This document shows positions 52,066 through 59,025 of a stretch of DNA of 64,000 nt, piece after piece (position 1 is the stretch's first letter; the number at the start of each line of letters is the position of its first letter). The notes under the pieces were generated by a model that did no database searches, was not told where the DNA came from, and saw only the letters and a list, made by a program, of their open reading frames with translations. The position numbers were made by a program, and so were the translations under genes. The DNA comes from Lachnospiraceae bacterium (lineage in GTDB: Bacteria; Bacillota_A; Clostridia; Lachnospirales; Lachnospiraceae), in the NCBI GenBank assembly GCA_016287765.1, contig JAEEWS010000003.1:1-64000 (forward strand). The letters are read 5' to 3'.

Positions 52066-53911
52066 AAATCTCTTCTGTATCCAGCCCGTATTCCTTAAGA
52101 AGCTCGTTCCTTTTACCGTGTTCGATAAAGGAATCCTTAAGTGACCCGTTTACAAACCCTACATTAAGGCCATTCTCTGCAATGATCTCTGCCACTTCTT
52201 CTCCGAATCCGCCTCTTTTAACATTTTCTTCAAGAGTTACGATCACTTTATGAGTGAAGGCTGCTTCTTTAATGCTGTCCGTATCAACAGGATTAACAAA
52301 TCTTGCATTGTATAGACTTGCCGAAATACCGTCCCTCTCCAGCCTGTCTTTAAGTTCCAGGCCCATATCCGCCAGATGTCCCACTGAGAAGATGGCCACA
52401 TCTTTACCTTCTTCAAGTTTTTCGGCTTTACCGTAAACAATAGGTGAATCATCAAGCCCGGCTGCAGCTTCACTTTCTCCGATCTTGGGATATCTGATGG
52501 CCACGGGAGAATTAAGTGTTAAGGCATAGCGCAGCATTTCCTTTAACTCCTCACAATTCTTGGGCGCCATGACCGTGAGTCCCGGAATGTGGGACAGATA
52601 GGACAGATCAAAGATACCCTGATGGGTCTCTCCGTCTTCTCCCGTGATCCCGGCTCTGTCTATCATGAACACCACCGGCAGGGAAGTCAGACAAACATCA
52701 TGCAGTATCTGATCATAACTTCTCTGTAGAAATGTGGAATATATGGCTACAACGGGTTTAAATCCTGTTTTTGCAAGAGCCGCCGCAAAGGTCACTGCAT
52801 GCTGTTCGGCTATACCCACATCAAAAAACCTGTCCGGATGGGCTTCTCCGAATTCTCTTAAACCGGTACCGAATTCCATGGCCGCTGTGATACCCAGGAT
52901 ACGTTCATCTTCATCTCCCAGTTCCAGCATTGTTTCTGAAAAGCTTTCCGTAAAGGTTTTGGTAGCAGGCTTTTTAACCAGTTTTCCTGTCTTCAGGTCA
53001 AAGGGTCCTATACCGTGGAATTTACCGGGACGTTTTTCCGCAGGGATATATCCCCTTCCCTTTTGGGTAATTGCATGGATGAGCACAGGCTTATCCACTC
53101 TGGAAGCACTTTCCATGGCTGTAAGGAGCTGTCCCACATCATGGCCGTTTATGGGACCGATATAAGTAATACCAAAATCCTCAAAAAGCATTCCTCTTAC
53201 AAAGAAGGTTTTAAAGGAATCTTTAATGTGCTTCATGCTGCCCACGATCTTTTCACCGGATCCGCCGGGTATCTCATCCAGCACCTTTTCAAGTCCGGAT
53301 TTGAAATTCACGTAGGTCTTTTTGGTACGGATCTGACCGAGATAATTGGCCATTCCGCCCACATTCTTATCTATTGACATCTCATTGTCGTTAAGGATAA
53401 TGATCAGATTACTCTTGAATTTGCCTATGTTGTTAAGAGCCTCCAGCGCCATTCCTCCGCTTAATGCTCCGTCTCCCACAACAGCAACCACTTTATTCTT
53501 TTCACCTTTTAATTCTCTTGCGGCAACAAAACCGGAAGCAACGGAAAGCGCCGTGGAACTATGGCCTGTATCAAAGGGATCGCAGTCACTTTCACTGCCC
53601 TTGGGAAAGCCCGAAAGACCTCCCCTTTGTCTTAAGTGTTCAAAATCTTTTCTTCCCGTAAGTATCTTATGAACATAGGTTTGATGACCCACGTCGAAAA
53701 TAAGCTTATCCTTGGGAAGATCCAGAAAAAGATGTAAGGCCATTGTAAGTTCCACAACACCCAGATTCGAAGAAAGATGTCCTCCGGTCTTTGAAACACT
53801 TTCGGTAATAAAAGCCCTTATCTCTCTGGCCAGTTCCGGCAGTTCGGCTTCATTCAGTTTTTTTATGTCATTTGGTTTATTTATCTTATCCAGGACAGGA
53901 TGATCAGTCAT
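52037..53911 (-). CDS. dxs: 1-deoxy-D-xylulose-5-phosphate synthase
   Basis: Dxs condenses pyruvate and glyceraldehyde-3-phosphate with thiamine diphosphate, the first MEP-pathway step. The 624-residue protein has SSNLGVVELTMALH, the ThDP/Mg motif GDGALSGGMALEALNN, and the transketolase-like central and C-terminal domains with DVGIAEQHAVTFAAAL and DRAGITGEDGETHQG. It supplies isoprenoids together with ispA just upstream and the ispH fusion at 7-9 kb. Confidence 0.97.
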   Translation of the reverse strand: MTDHPVLDKINKPNDIKKLNEAELPELAREIRAFITESVSKTGGHLSSNLGVVELTMALHLFLDLPKDKLIFDVGHQTYVHKILTGRKDFEHLRQRGGLSGFPKGSESDCDPFDTGHSSTALSVASGFVAARELKGEKNKVVAVVGDGALSGGMALEALNNIGKFKSNLIIILNDNEMSIDKNVGGMANYLGQIRTKKTYVNFKSGLEKVLDEIPGGSGEKIVGSMKHIKDSFKTFFVRGMLFEDFGITYIGPINGHDVGQLLTAMESASRVDKPVLIHAITQKGRGYIPAEKRPGKFHGIGPFDLKTGKLVKKPATKTFTESFSETMLELGDEDERILGITAAMEFGTGLREFGEAHPDRFFDVGIAEQHAVTFAAALAKTGFKPVVAIYSTFLQRSYDQILHDVCLTSLPVVFMIDRAGITGEDGETHQGIFDLSYLSHIPGLTVMAPKNCEELKEMLRYALTLNSPVAIRYPKIGESEAAAGLDDSPIVYGKAEKLEEGKDVAIFSVGHLADMGLELKDRLERDGISASLYNARFVNPVDTDSIKEAAFTHKVIVTLEENVKRGGFGEEVAEIIAENGLNVGFVNGSLKDSFIEHGKRNELLKEYGLDTEEIYGKIRRIIG

Positions 53912-53928
53912 AGGAATATCCTCTTATA

Positions 53929-54885
53929 TCAGTACTTTCTTTCGGCAAGCGCCAAAACAAAGGCTTTCATAAATTCATTATCCGGAAGTGCCTCCAAAAT
54001 ACGGATGGCATCCCGGGTGTATTCTTCCACCTTTTTCCCGGCAGAGTCCATACCATACATGGTAACCCATGTGGTCTTGCAGTTCTTTTCATCGCTTCCT
54101 ATAGGTTTGCCGAATTCTTCTTCGTTTCCTTCCACATCCAGGATGTCATCCCTGATCTGAAAAGCCATACCTATATCGCTGCCCAAAGGCTCCAAAAAGG
54201 CAAGATCTTTGATCCCTGCACCTCCAAGCACTGCACCGCATAAAATAGATGCCGATATCAGAGCGCAGGTTTTGAGTTCATAAATAAATTCCAGCTCATC
54301 TTTATTAAGGGGTTTTCCGGTTTTTTCAACGTCCACGGTCTGTCCGCCGATCATACCGTAAATGCCTGCCCGGGCATAGAGGAGCTTCATTGCCTTTACC
54401 ACCCTCTTGTTCCATTCAACATTGGAGATATCGTCATAGGTATCTTCGCCGGAAAAATCATCCTCTGCGAAGGCCTTGGTCAAAGTCTCAACAGAATAAT
54501 TCAATAGGGCATCTCCTGCCAAAACCCCGTTTGCATGGCCGAATCTGGCATGGGTGGTGGGCTTTCCCCTTCTTAAAAGATCATTATCCATTGCAGGAAG
54601 ATCGTCATGTACCAGGGAATAGGTGTGGATCATTTCAATGGCACAGATAAAAGGCTCTATCCTTTCAAGATCAAGCTCTTTATCCGGGGCATATTTCCTG
54701 CTGTATATACTGTAAAATTCACGTAAAAGTACAGGGCGGATCCTTTTTCCTCCCGCAAGTATACTGTAATTCAACGCTTCAATGATCACCTTCTGAAGTC
54801 CGTCTTCCTCAGGAAGGTAATTATCTATGCATTTATTTACGGCATCCTGTCTCTCTTTCATCTCTTTTTTAAAATCCAGACTCAT
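53929..54885 (-). CDS. ispA: Polyprenyl (farnesyl-type) diphosphate synthase
   Basis: A trans-prenyltransferase that joins IPP to allylic diphosphates. The 318-residue protein has the first aspartate-rich motif in HDDLPAMDND preceded by IEMIHTYSLV, and the second as FQIRDDILDVEG; GGKRIRPVLLREFY binds IPP. Product chain length (probably C15) is inferred from the family and neighbours, not proven. It overlaps xseB by one base (TGATG). Confidence 0.94.
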   Translation of the reverse strand: MSLDFKKEMKERQDAVNKCIDNYLPEEDGLQKVIIEALNYSILAGGKRIRPVLLREFYSIYSRKYAPDKELDLERIEPFICAIEMIHTYSLVHDDLPAMDNDLLRRGKPTTHARFGHANGVLAGDALLNYSVETLTKAFAEDDFSGEDTYDDISNVEWNKRVVKAMKLLYARAGIYGMIGGQTVDVEKTGKPLNKDELEFIYELKTCALISASILCGAVLGGAGIKDLAFLEPLGSDIGMAFQIRDDILDVEGNEEEFGKPIGSDEKNCKTTWVTMYGMDSAGKKVEEYTRDAIRILEALPDNEFMKAFVLALAERKY

Positions 54886-55094
54886 CAGATCCCTTCACTT
54901 TCCATAATCTGCAATTCCTTTTCCACCTTGTCCACGGAATTGTTGCATTTCATAAGAAGATCCATTCCCTTCTTATACATTTCAAAGGATTGTTCAAGGG
55001 TCAGATCACCCTTTTCAAGTTCCCTGATCACCTCATCAAGGGCTCTCATATTCTCCTCAAGAGTCAGATTATTGTTATCTTTGTTATCACTCAT
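54885..55094 (-). CDS. xseB: Exodeoxyribonuclease VII small subunit
   Basis: A 69-residue helical protein that binds XseA to form exonuclease VII. The conserved core EENMRALDEVIRELEKGDLT followed by LEQSFEMYKKGMDLLM is the family signature (LExIVxxLExGxLxLExSLxxYExG). It starts eight bases inside the end of xseA. Confidence 0.94.
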   Translation of the reverse strand: MSDNKDNNNLTLEENMRALDEVIRELEKGDLTLEQSFEMYKKGMDLLMKCNNSVDKVEKELQIMESEGI

Positions 55095-56355
55095 GTTTTT
55101 TTATTACCTCATTTACCGATGCATGTATGGCACCGTCCGTAACGTGTATTATCAGGCCGTCTCCCGGTTTCACCGCTGAAACGCTGTTAACATTGTTTCC
55201 TTCCTCAGTTGCTACATACGAAAAACCGCTTTGCAGTTTTTTAACGGGATCCACTCCTTCAAGCCTGGCTGCTATCCTTTTGACTTCAGATCTCTTGGCG
55301 GATAAAATGCCGTCCATATCCCGTTTGATCCGGGGTTCGGCATTATCCAGCCACTGTTTTCTTACTGCAAGGATGTTTTCAATGCTTCTTTTAAGTCTGG
55401 GCCCCACATTTTCTATCCATTGTTTTTTTAGGGCCAGCTTGTGTTCCGGACTGTTCTTTTTTAAAACAGCCTCTCTGTTCTTAATGATCTGTTTTATCCG
55501 TTCCGTCTTATCTGTCATAAGACCGCACAAACGGTCGTGCCTTAAACCCAGATCCTTCATCAGACCTGCATAGTCAAACACCGCCAGTTCCGCGCCCGCA
55601 GACGGAGTGGGTGCTCTTAAGTCAGCTGCATGATCCGAGATGGTAGTATCGGTTTCATGGCCTACGGCTGAGATTATGGGTGTTTTGCACTCAAACACGG
55701 CTCTTGCCGTTTTTTCTTCGTTAAAAGCCCAAAGATCCTCAATGGAACCGCCGCCTCGTCCCACTATGATAACATCCACTTTGCCATCCAGGGCTCTGAT
55801 GCCCTTAACTATGGAATCGGCTGCTCCTTCTCCCTGAACAAGGGCCGGATACAATACCAGGGAAACGTAGGGATTACGTCTCTTACTGATCTGACAGATG
55901 TCTCTGATGGCAGCTCCGGTAGGTGCCGTGACTATACCTATTCTGGAAGCATATTTCGGGATACTTTTTTTCTTTGAAACGTCAAAAAGGCCTTCCGCGC
56001 CAAGCCTCTTTTTGAGTTCTTCATATTCCTCATAAAGACGCCCGACTCCGTCAAGCCTGATCTCATCCGCGTATATCTGATAGCTGCCTCCGGCTTCATA
56101 AACGGTTATCCTTCCGAAAACGATAACACTCTGGCCATCTGTCAGCTTAAAAGAAATGCCGGCCCTGCGACCGGCAAACATTATACATGAAATTTGTGAT
56201 TTACTGTCTTTCAATGTAAAATATATATGTCCGGATGAATGATATTTTGTATTGGAAACCTCTCCCTTAACATAAATATTGTTTAACACCGCATCGGTAT
56301 CAAACTTACGTTTAATGTAAGCGGAAACGTCGGAAACCGAATATATCTGCTGCAT
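55087..56355 (-). CDS. xseA: Exodeoxyribonuclease VII large subunit
   Basis: The catalytic subunit of exonuclease VII, which degrades single-stranded DNA. The 422-residue protein has an N-terminal OB fold (SVSDVSAYIKRKFDTDAVLN, VKGEVSNTKYHSSGHIYFTL), the core nuclease motif IVGRGGGSIEDLWAFNEE and SAVGHETDTTISDHAADLRA. The C-terminal half is a long coiled coil. It starts one base after nusB ends. folD, which precedes it in Bacillus, is absent. Confidence 0.97.
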   Translation of the reverse strand: MQQIYSVSDVSAYIKRKFDTDAVLNNIYVKGEVSNTKYHSSGHIYFTLKDSKSQISCIMFAGRRAGISFKLTDGQSVIVFGRITVYEAGGSYQIYADEIRLDGVGRLYEEYEELKKRLGAEGLFDVSKKKSIPKYASRIGIVTAPTGAAIRDICQISKRRNPYVSLVLYPALVQGEGAADSIVKGIRALDGKVDVIIVGRGGGSIEDLWAFNEEKTARAVFECKTPIISAVGHETDTTISDHAADLRAPTPSAGAELAVFDYAGLMKDLGLRHDRLCGLMTDKTERIKQIIKNREAVLKKNSPEHKLALKKQWIENVGPRLKRSIENILAVRKQWLDNAEPRIKRDMDGILSAKRSEVKRIAARLEGVDPVKKLQSGFSYVATEEGNNVNSVSAVKPGDGLIIHVTDGAIHASVNEVIKKHE

Positions 56356-56356
56356 A

Positions 56357-56770
56357 TCACTGTTTATCAGGTTCTTTTACCAGTTTGGCGAGAACCGCAT
56401 TCACAAAACTGGGGGCTGAATCATTTCCGAATACCTTACTGATCTCAACCGCCTCATTAATAGCAACGCCCGCAGGCACAGAATCGTCAAAGAGGATCTC
56501 ATATGCCGCAAGTCTCATGATAGCGAGCTCCGCTTTTCCCAATCTGCTTAAAGGCCATCCTGTGGAAGCCTTTGTAAGGATCACATCAATGTCCCCAAGC
56601 TTATCAAGGACCTTTTGAGCTTTTTCCTCAACCGTTTTAAAACTCTCCTGTTCAGATGCCATTTGAAGTCTTCTGAAAAGATCCATCTGTTCGGGGATCT
56701 CGCTGTTTTCATAAAAGCTGCAGTTGAAGATCAACTGAAAAAGCTTTACTCTTTCGTCATGTTTAGTCAT
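56357..56770 (-). CDS. nusB: Transcription antitermination factor NusB
   Basis: NusB with NusE binds boxA RNA to support rRNA antitermination. The 137-residue all-helical protein contains RVKLFQLIFNCSF near the start and the typical LSRLGKAELAIMRLAAYEI and DSVPAGVAINEAVEISKVFG, then SFVNAVLAKLV. It follows the Asp23 protein by 43 bp and is a reliable member of the family. Confidence 0.96.
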   Translation of the reverse strand: MTKHDERVKLFQLIFNCSFYENSEIPEQMDLFRRLQMASEQESFKTVEEKAQKVLDKLGDIDVILTKASTGWPLSRLGKAELAIMRLAAYEILFDDSVPAGVAINEAVEISKVFGNDSAPSFVNAVLAKLVKEPDKQ

Positions 56771-56813
56771 ATCATTTACCTTTCATATATAATTTCCAAG
56801 GTGCAAATTAAAA

Positions 56814-57194
56814 TTAGTTCCTGTTTACGTTAACATCCGCAATGTTTATTGAAACATCCGCAACTTCCATTCCTATCATGGATTCGATCGTGGTCTTGAC
56901 CTTATCCTGAACCGCCTCGCATGTCTCGGGAATAGAATAACCGAACTTCATTGTAACTCCCAGCTTGCAGCTGATGGACTTACCGTCGTCGTTAAAACAC
57001 ACTTCCACTCCTTTGGATCCGTTTCTGATACCGTATTTTTTAACGGAATCATTGGTGGCATTTCCCGAAAGTGAATCTATACCCTCAACTTCGGTAGCTG
57101 CAAGAGCCGCAATAGTGGCAACAACGTCATTGGAGATCTTAACCTCCGAAATAAGATCGTTGTCATTTGAAATATTTAAGCTTTCCATCGGCAT
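56814..57194 (-). CDS. Asp23/Gls24-family protein (YqhY-like)
   Basis: A 126-residue protein with the DUF322 core: ISNDVVATIAALAATEVEGI, GVEVCFNDDGKSISCKLGVT and SIPETCEAVQDKVKTTIESM. Members such as YqhY in Bacillus sit ahead of nusB, are peripheral at the membrane or linked to fatty-acid (acetyl-CoA carboxylase) control; the exact role is unsettled. GGGGG stands nine bases before the ATG at 57194. The gene just upstream encodes a small membrane peptide that could anchor it, as AmaP does for staphylococcal Asp23. Confidence 0.92.
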   Translation of the reverse strand: MPMESLNISNDNDLISEVKISNDVVATIAALAATEVEGIDSLSGNATNDSVKKYGIRNGSKGVEVCFNDDGKSISCKLGVTMKFGYSIPETCEAVQDKVKTTIESMIGMEVADVSINIADVNVNRN

Positions 57195-57215
57195 GATATA
57201 TAACCCCCTGTGGTA

Positions 57216-57359
57216 TTAATCGTTTGATCCGTTGATCTCTTTTTTATTCTTTCTTTCACGAAGCTTAACCCCGAGAAATACACATAATAGCGCAAATGCG
57301 CCTGTAAGGACATATTGAATTACAGAGTTAAATAAATGATTTACAAAATCCCAACCCAT
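57216..57359 (-). CDS. Small membrane peptide upstream of the Asp23 gene
   Basis: A 47-residue frame starting MGWDFVNHLFNSVIQYVLTG, with one hydrophobic segment (VIQYVLTGAFALLCVFLGV) and a short basic tail (KLRERKNKKEINGSND). The ATG at 57359 lies eight bases after AAAGGA; an ATG nine bases further up (57368) has the site too close. It is the first gene after the promoter at 57414-57443 and 21 bases before the Asp23 gene. I do not recognise a family; a membrane anchor or partner for the Asp23 protein is inference from position and topology. Confidence 0.65.
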   Translation of the reverse strand: MGWDFVNHLFNSVIQYVLTGAFALLCVFLGVKLRERKNKKEINGSND

Positions 57360-57386
57360 ATCAGTCATCCTTTCGAAACAAAATTT

Positions 57387-57402
57387 TGGCGATACTCCGC
57401 CA
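57387..57402 (-). other. Small leader hairpin
   Basis: TGGCG and CGCCA pair around a six-base loop in the first part of the mRNA from the promoter at 57414-57443, about 20 bases before the small membrane peptide's ribosome-binding site. It may protect the 5' end. No known regulatory RNA is recognised. Confidence 0.4.
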
Positions 57403-57413
57403 CATCAAAGGGA

Positions 57414-57443
57414 ATTATACAACAAACCCGCAAATATTGCCAT
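57414..57443 (-). promoter_or_regulatory. Sigma-A promoter of the asp23-nusB-xse-ispA-dxs block
   Basis: A perfect TATAAT (57419-57414) has ATGGCA (57443-57438, four of six) 18 bases upstream. Transcription would begin near 57407. It lies in the 105-base gap after the ABC ATPase gene, which otherwise contains an A/T run and the leader hairpin; no clear terminator for the ABC genes is visible. Confidence 0.65.
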
Positions 57444-57464
57444 TAATTTTTTTTTAAATAAATG

Positions 57465-58358
57465 TTACTTACCTGCCGGGTTCTCGATAAGGATCTTTCC
57501 TCCATCCATTGTAACCTTAACCTTGTTGGAATCCAAGGCCAGTTTTTCCAGAAGCTCGTGGGGTATCTGAACACGTCCCACCTTGTCTACAATGGAGTAT
57601 TCCTCCTGGGTTTCCTCGGTGCTCCAGTCAATGGCTGTATGTGAAACATCGGCATATCTTTCCTTTAAGATCCTTTCACTGGAGATCTTTCCGTCTCGGA
57701 TGGCCACCACTCTCTTAACCTTTTTGGAAAGTGTCACGTCATGGGTAACTATGAGAATGGTCTGTCCCGTCTCTTTGTTAAGATTTCTGAATATATCAAA
57801 AATGTAATCCGCGGTCTTTCTGTCTACGGATCCCGTAGGTTCGTCCGCCAGCAACAACGAAGGTCTGTTGGCAAGAGCTATGGCTATGGCGATCCTTTGC
57901 TGCTCACCGCCGGAAAGCTGGGAAAGTCTGGAATCCTTCCTGTGGCTCAGACCCACCGTGTCCAGAAGCTGCAGGGCTCTTTCCTTCCTTTCGCCTTCCT
58001 TTTTAAGTTCCATGGGCATCATGATATTTTCAAGTGCAGTCAGATAGGGAAGCAGATTTCTGGCATTATTCTGCCATACAAAGCCCACCGCATCTCTTTT
58101 ATACACCACCAGTTCCTTCTCTGTCATCTTAAACAGGTCGTGTCCTGCCACATGAAGTCTTCCCGCCGTGGGTCGGTCAAGACCTCCTATCATGTTTAAA
58201 AAAGTGGATTTACCTGAACCCGAGTTACCGATTATAGCCAGCAGTTCTCCCTTCTGAACCGTAAGATCCAGTCCCTGAAGAGCCATGACTTCTATATCTT
58301 CTGTTTTATAGATCTTCACAAGGTTATCGGCCTTGATCATGATTTCCTCATCTGCCAT
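57465..58358 (-). CDS. ABC transporter ATPase with C-terminal AbrB-like domain
   Basis: A 297-residue protein. Residues 1 to about 235 form a MacB/LolD-type ATPase: Walker [15 protein letters not shown]-loop [10 protein letters not shown], signature [12 protein letters not shown], Walker [13 protein letters not shown] and the switch VTHD. After a short acidic linker ([10 protein letters not shown]) residues 254-297 read [19 protein letters not shown] then [13 protein letters not shown], which closely resembles the AbrB/MraZ DNA-binding hairpin fold; compare DKQGRVMIPAKLREHA in this window's own MraZ. I know of no standard function for such a tail on an ATPase. It overlaps the second ATPase gene by 11 bp. 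Confidence 0.88.
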   Translation of the reverse strand: MADEEIMIKADNLVKIYKTEDIEVMALQGLDLTVQKGELLAIIGNSGSGKSTFLNMIGGLDRPTAGRLHVAGHDLFKMTEKELVVYKRDAVGFVWQNNARNLLPYLTALENIMMPMELKKEGERKERALQLLDTVGLSHRKDSRLSQLSGGEQQRIAIAIALANRPSLLLADEPTGSVDRKTADYIFDIFRNLNKETGQTILIVTHDVTLSKKVKRVVAIRDGKISSERILKERYADVSHTAIDWSTEETQEEYSIVDKVGRVQIPHELLEKLALDSNKVKVTMDGGKILIENPAGK

Positions 58359-59025
58359 TTGCTATCTCCCCGTCTTCAAGTTCAAATACAACATCTCCCA
58401 GGTTCATAAGCCCGGTGTCATGGGTTGTCATGATAATGGTAACATTTTCCTTTTCAACCAGTTCCTTAAACAGTTTCATTACAGCCTGGGCTGTCTGGGA
58501 ATCCAGCTCCGCCGTAGGCTCGTCCGCAAAGATCACCTTGGGCCTGTGGGCTATGGCTCTGGCTATGGCCACTCTTTGCTGCTCACCGCCGGACATCTCT
58601 GCGGGCATATGATTCATTCTTGCTCCCAGCCCCACCATTTTAAGACATTCGGTTGCTCTTTCCTTCCTGTTTTCATCGATCCCTGCCAGTCTTAAGGAAA
58701 ATTCGACATTTTCATAAGCGCTCATCATGGGGATCAGGGAAACGGACTGAAAAACAAAGCCCACCTGGGTCCTTCTTAGGTTTTCCCTTTCATATTCGCT
58801 CATTTGAGTAATATCACGGTCGTTTATAACTATCTGACCGCTTGTGGGCATATCCAGCGCACCCAGGAGATTTATCAAGGTGGTCTTACCCGAACCCGAA
58901 CGTCCTTTTAATATGGCAAGGCTCTTTTCGGGCACATTCATGCTGATATCCTTTAAAACGTGGATCTCCCCGCCGCTGATAGGGAATATTCTGTTTAAAT
59001 CCTTTACGGTAATAATATCTTTCAT
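58348..59025 (-). CDS. MacB-type ABC transporter ATPase
   Basis: A 225-residue ATPase of the LolD/MacB class with Walker A LKGRSGSGKTTLIN, Q-loop FVFQSVSLIPMMSAYEN, signature MSGGEQQRVAIARA, Walker B VIFADEPTAELDSQT and the histidine switch MTTHDTG. It is of ordinary length and lacks the AbrB-like tail of its partner. It overlaps the permease gene by one base and the other ATPase by 11 bp, so the two ATPases are probably made together, perhaps as a heterodimer for one permease. Confidence 0.92.
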   Translation of the reverse strand: MKDIITVKDLNRIFPISGGEIHVLKDISMNVPEKSLAILKGRSGSGKTTLINLLGALDMPTSGQIVINDRDITQMSEYERENLRRTQVGFVFQSVSLIPMMSAYENVEFSLRLAGIDENRKERATECLKMVGLGARMNHMPAEMSGGEQQRVAIARAIAHRPKVIFADEPTAELDSQTAQAVMKLFKELVEKENVTIIMTTHDTGLMNLGDVVFELEDGEIANGR

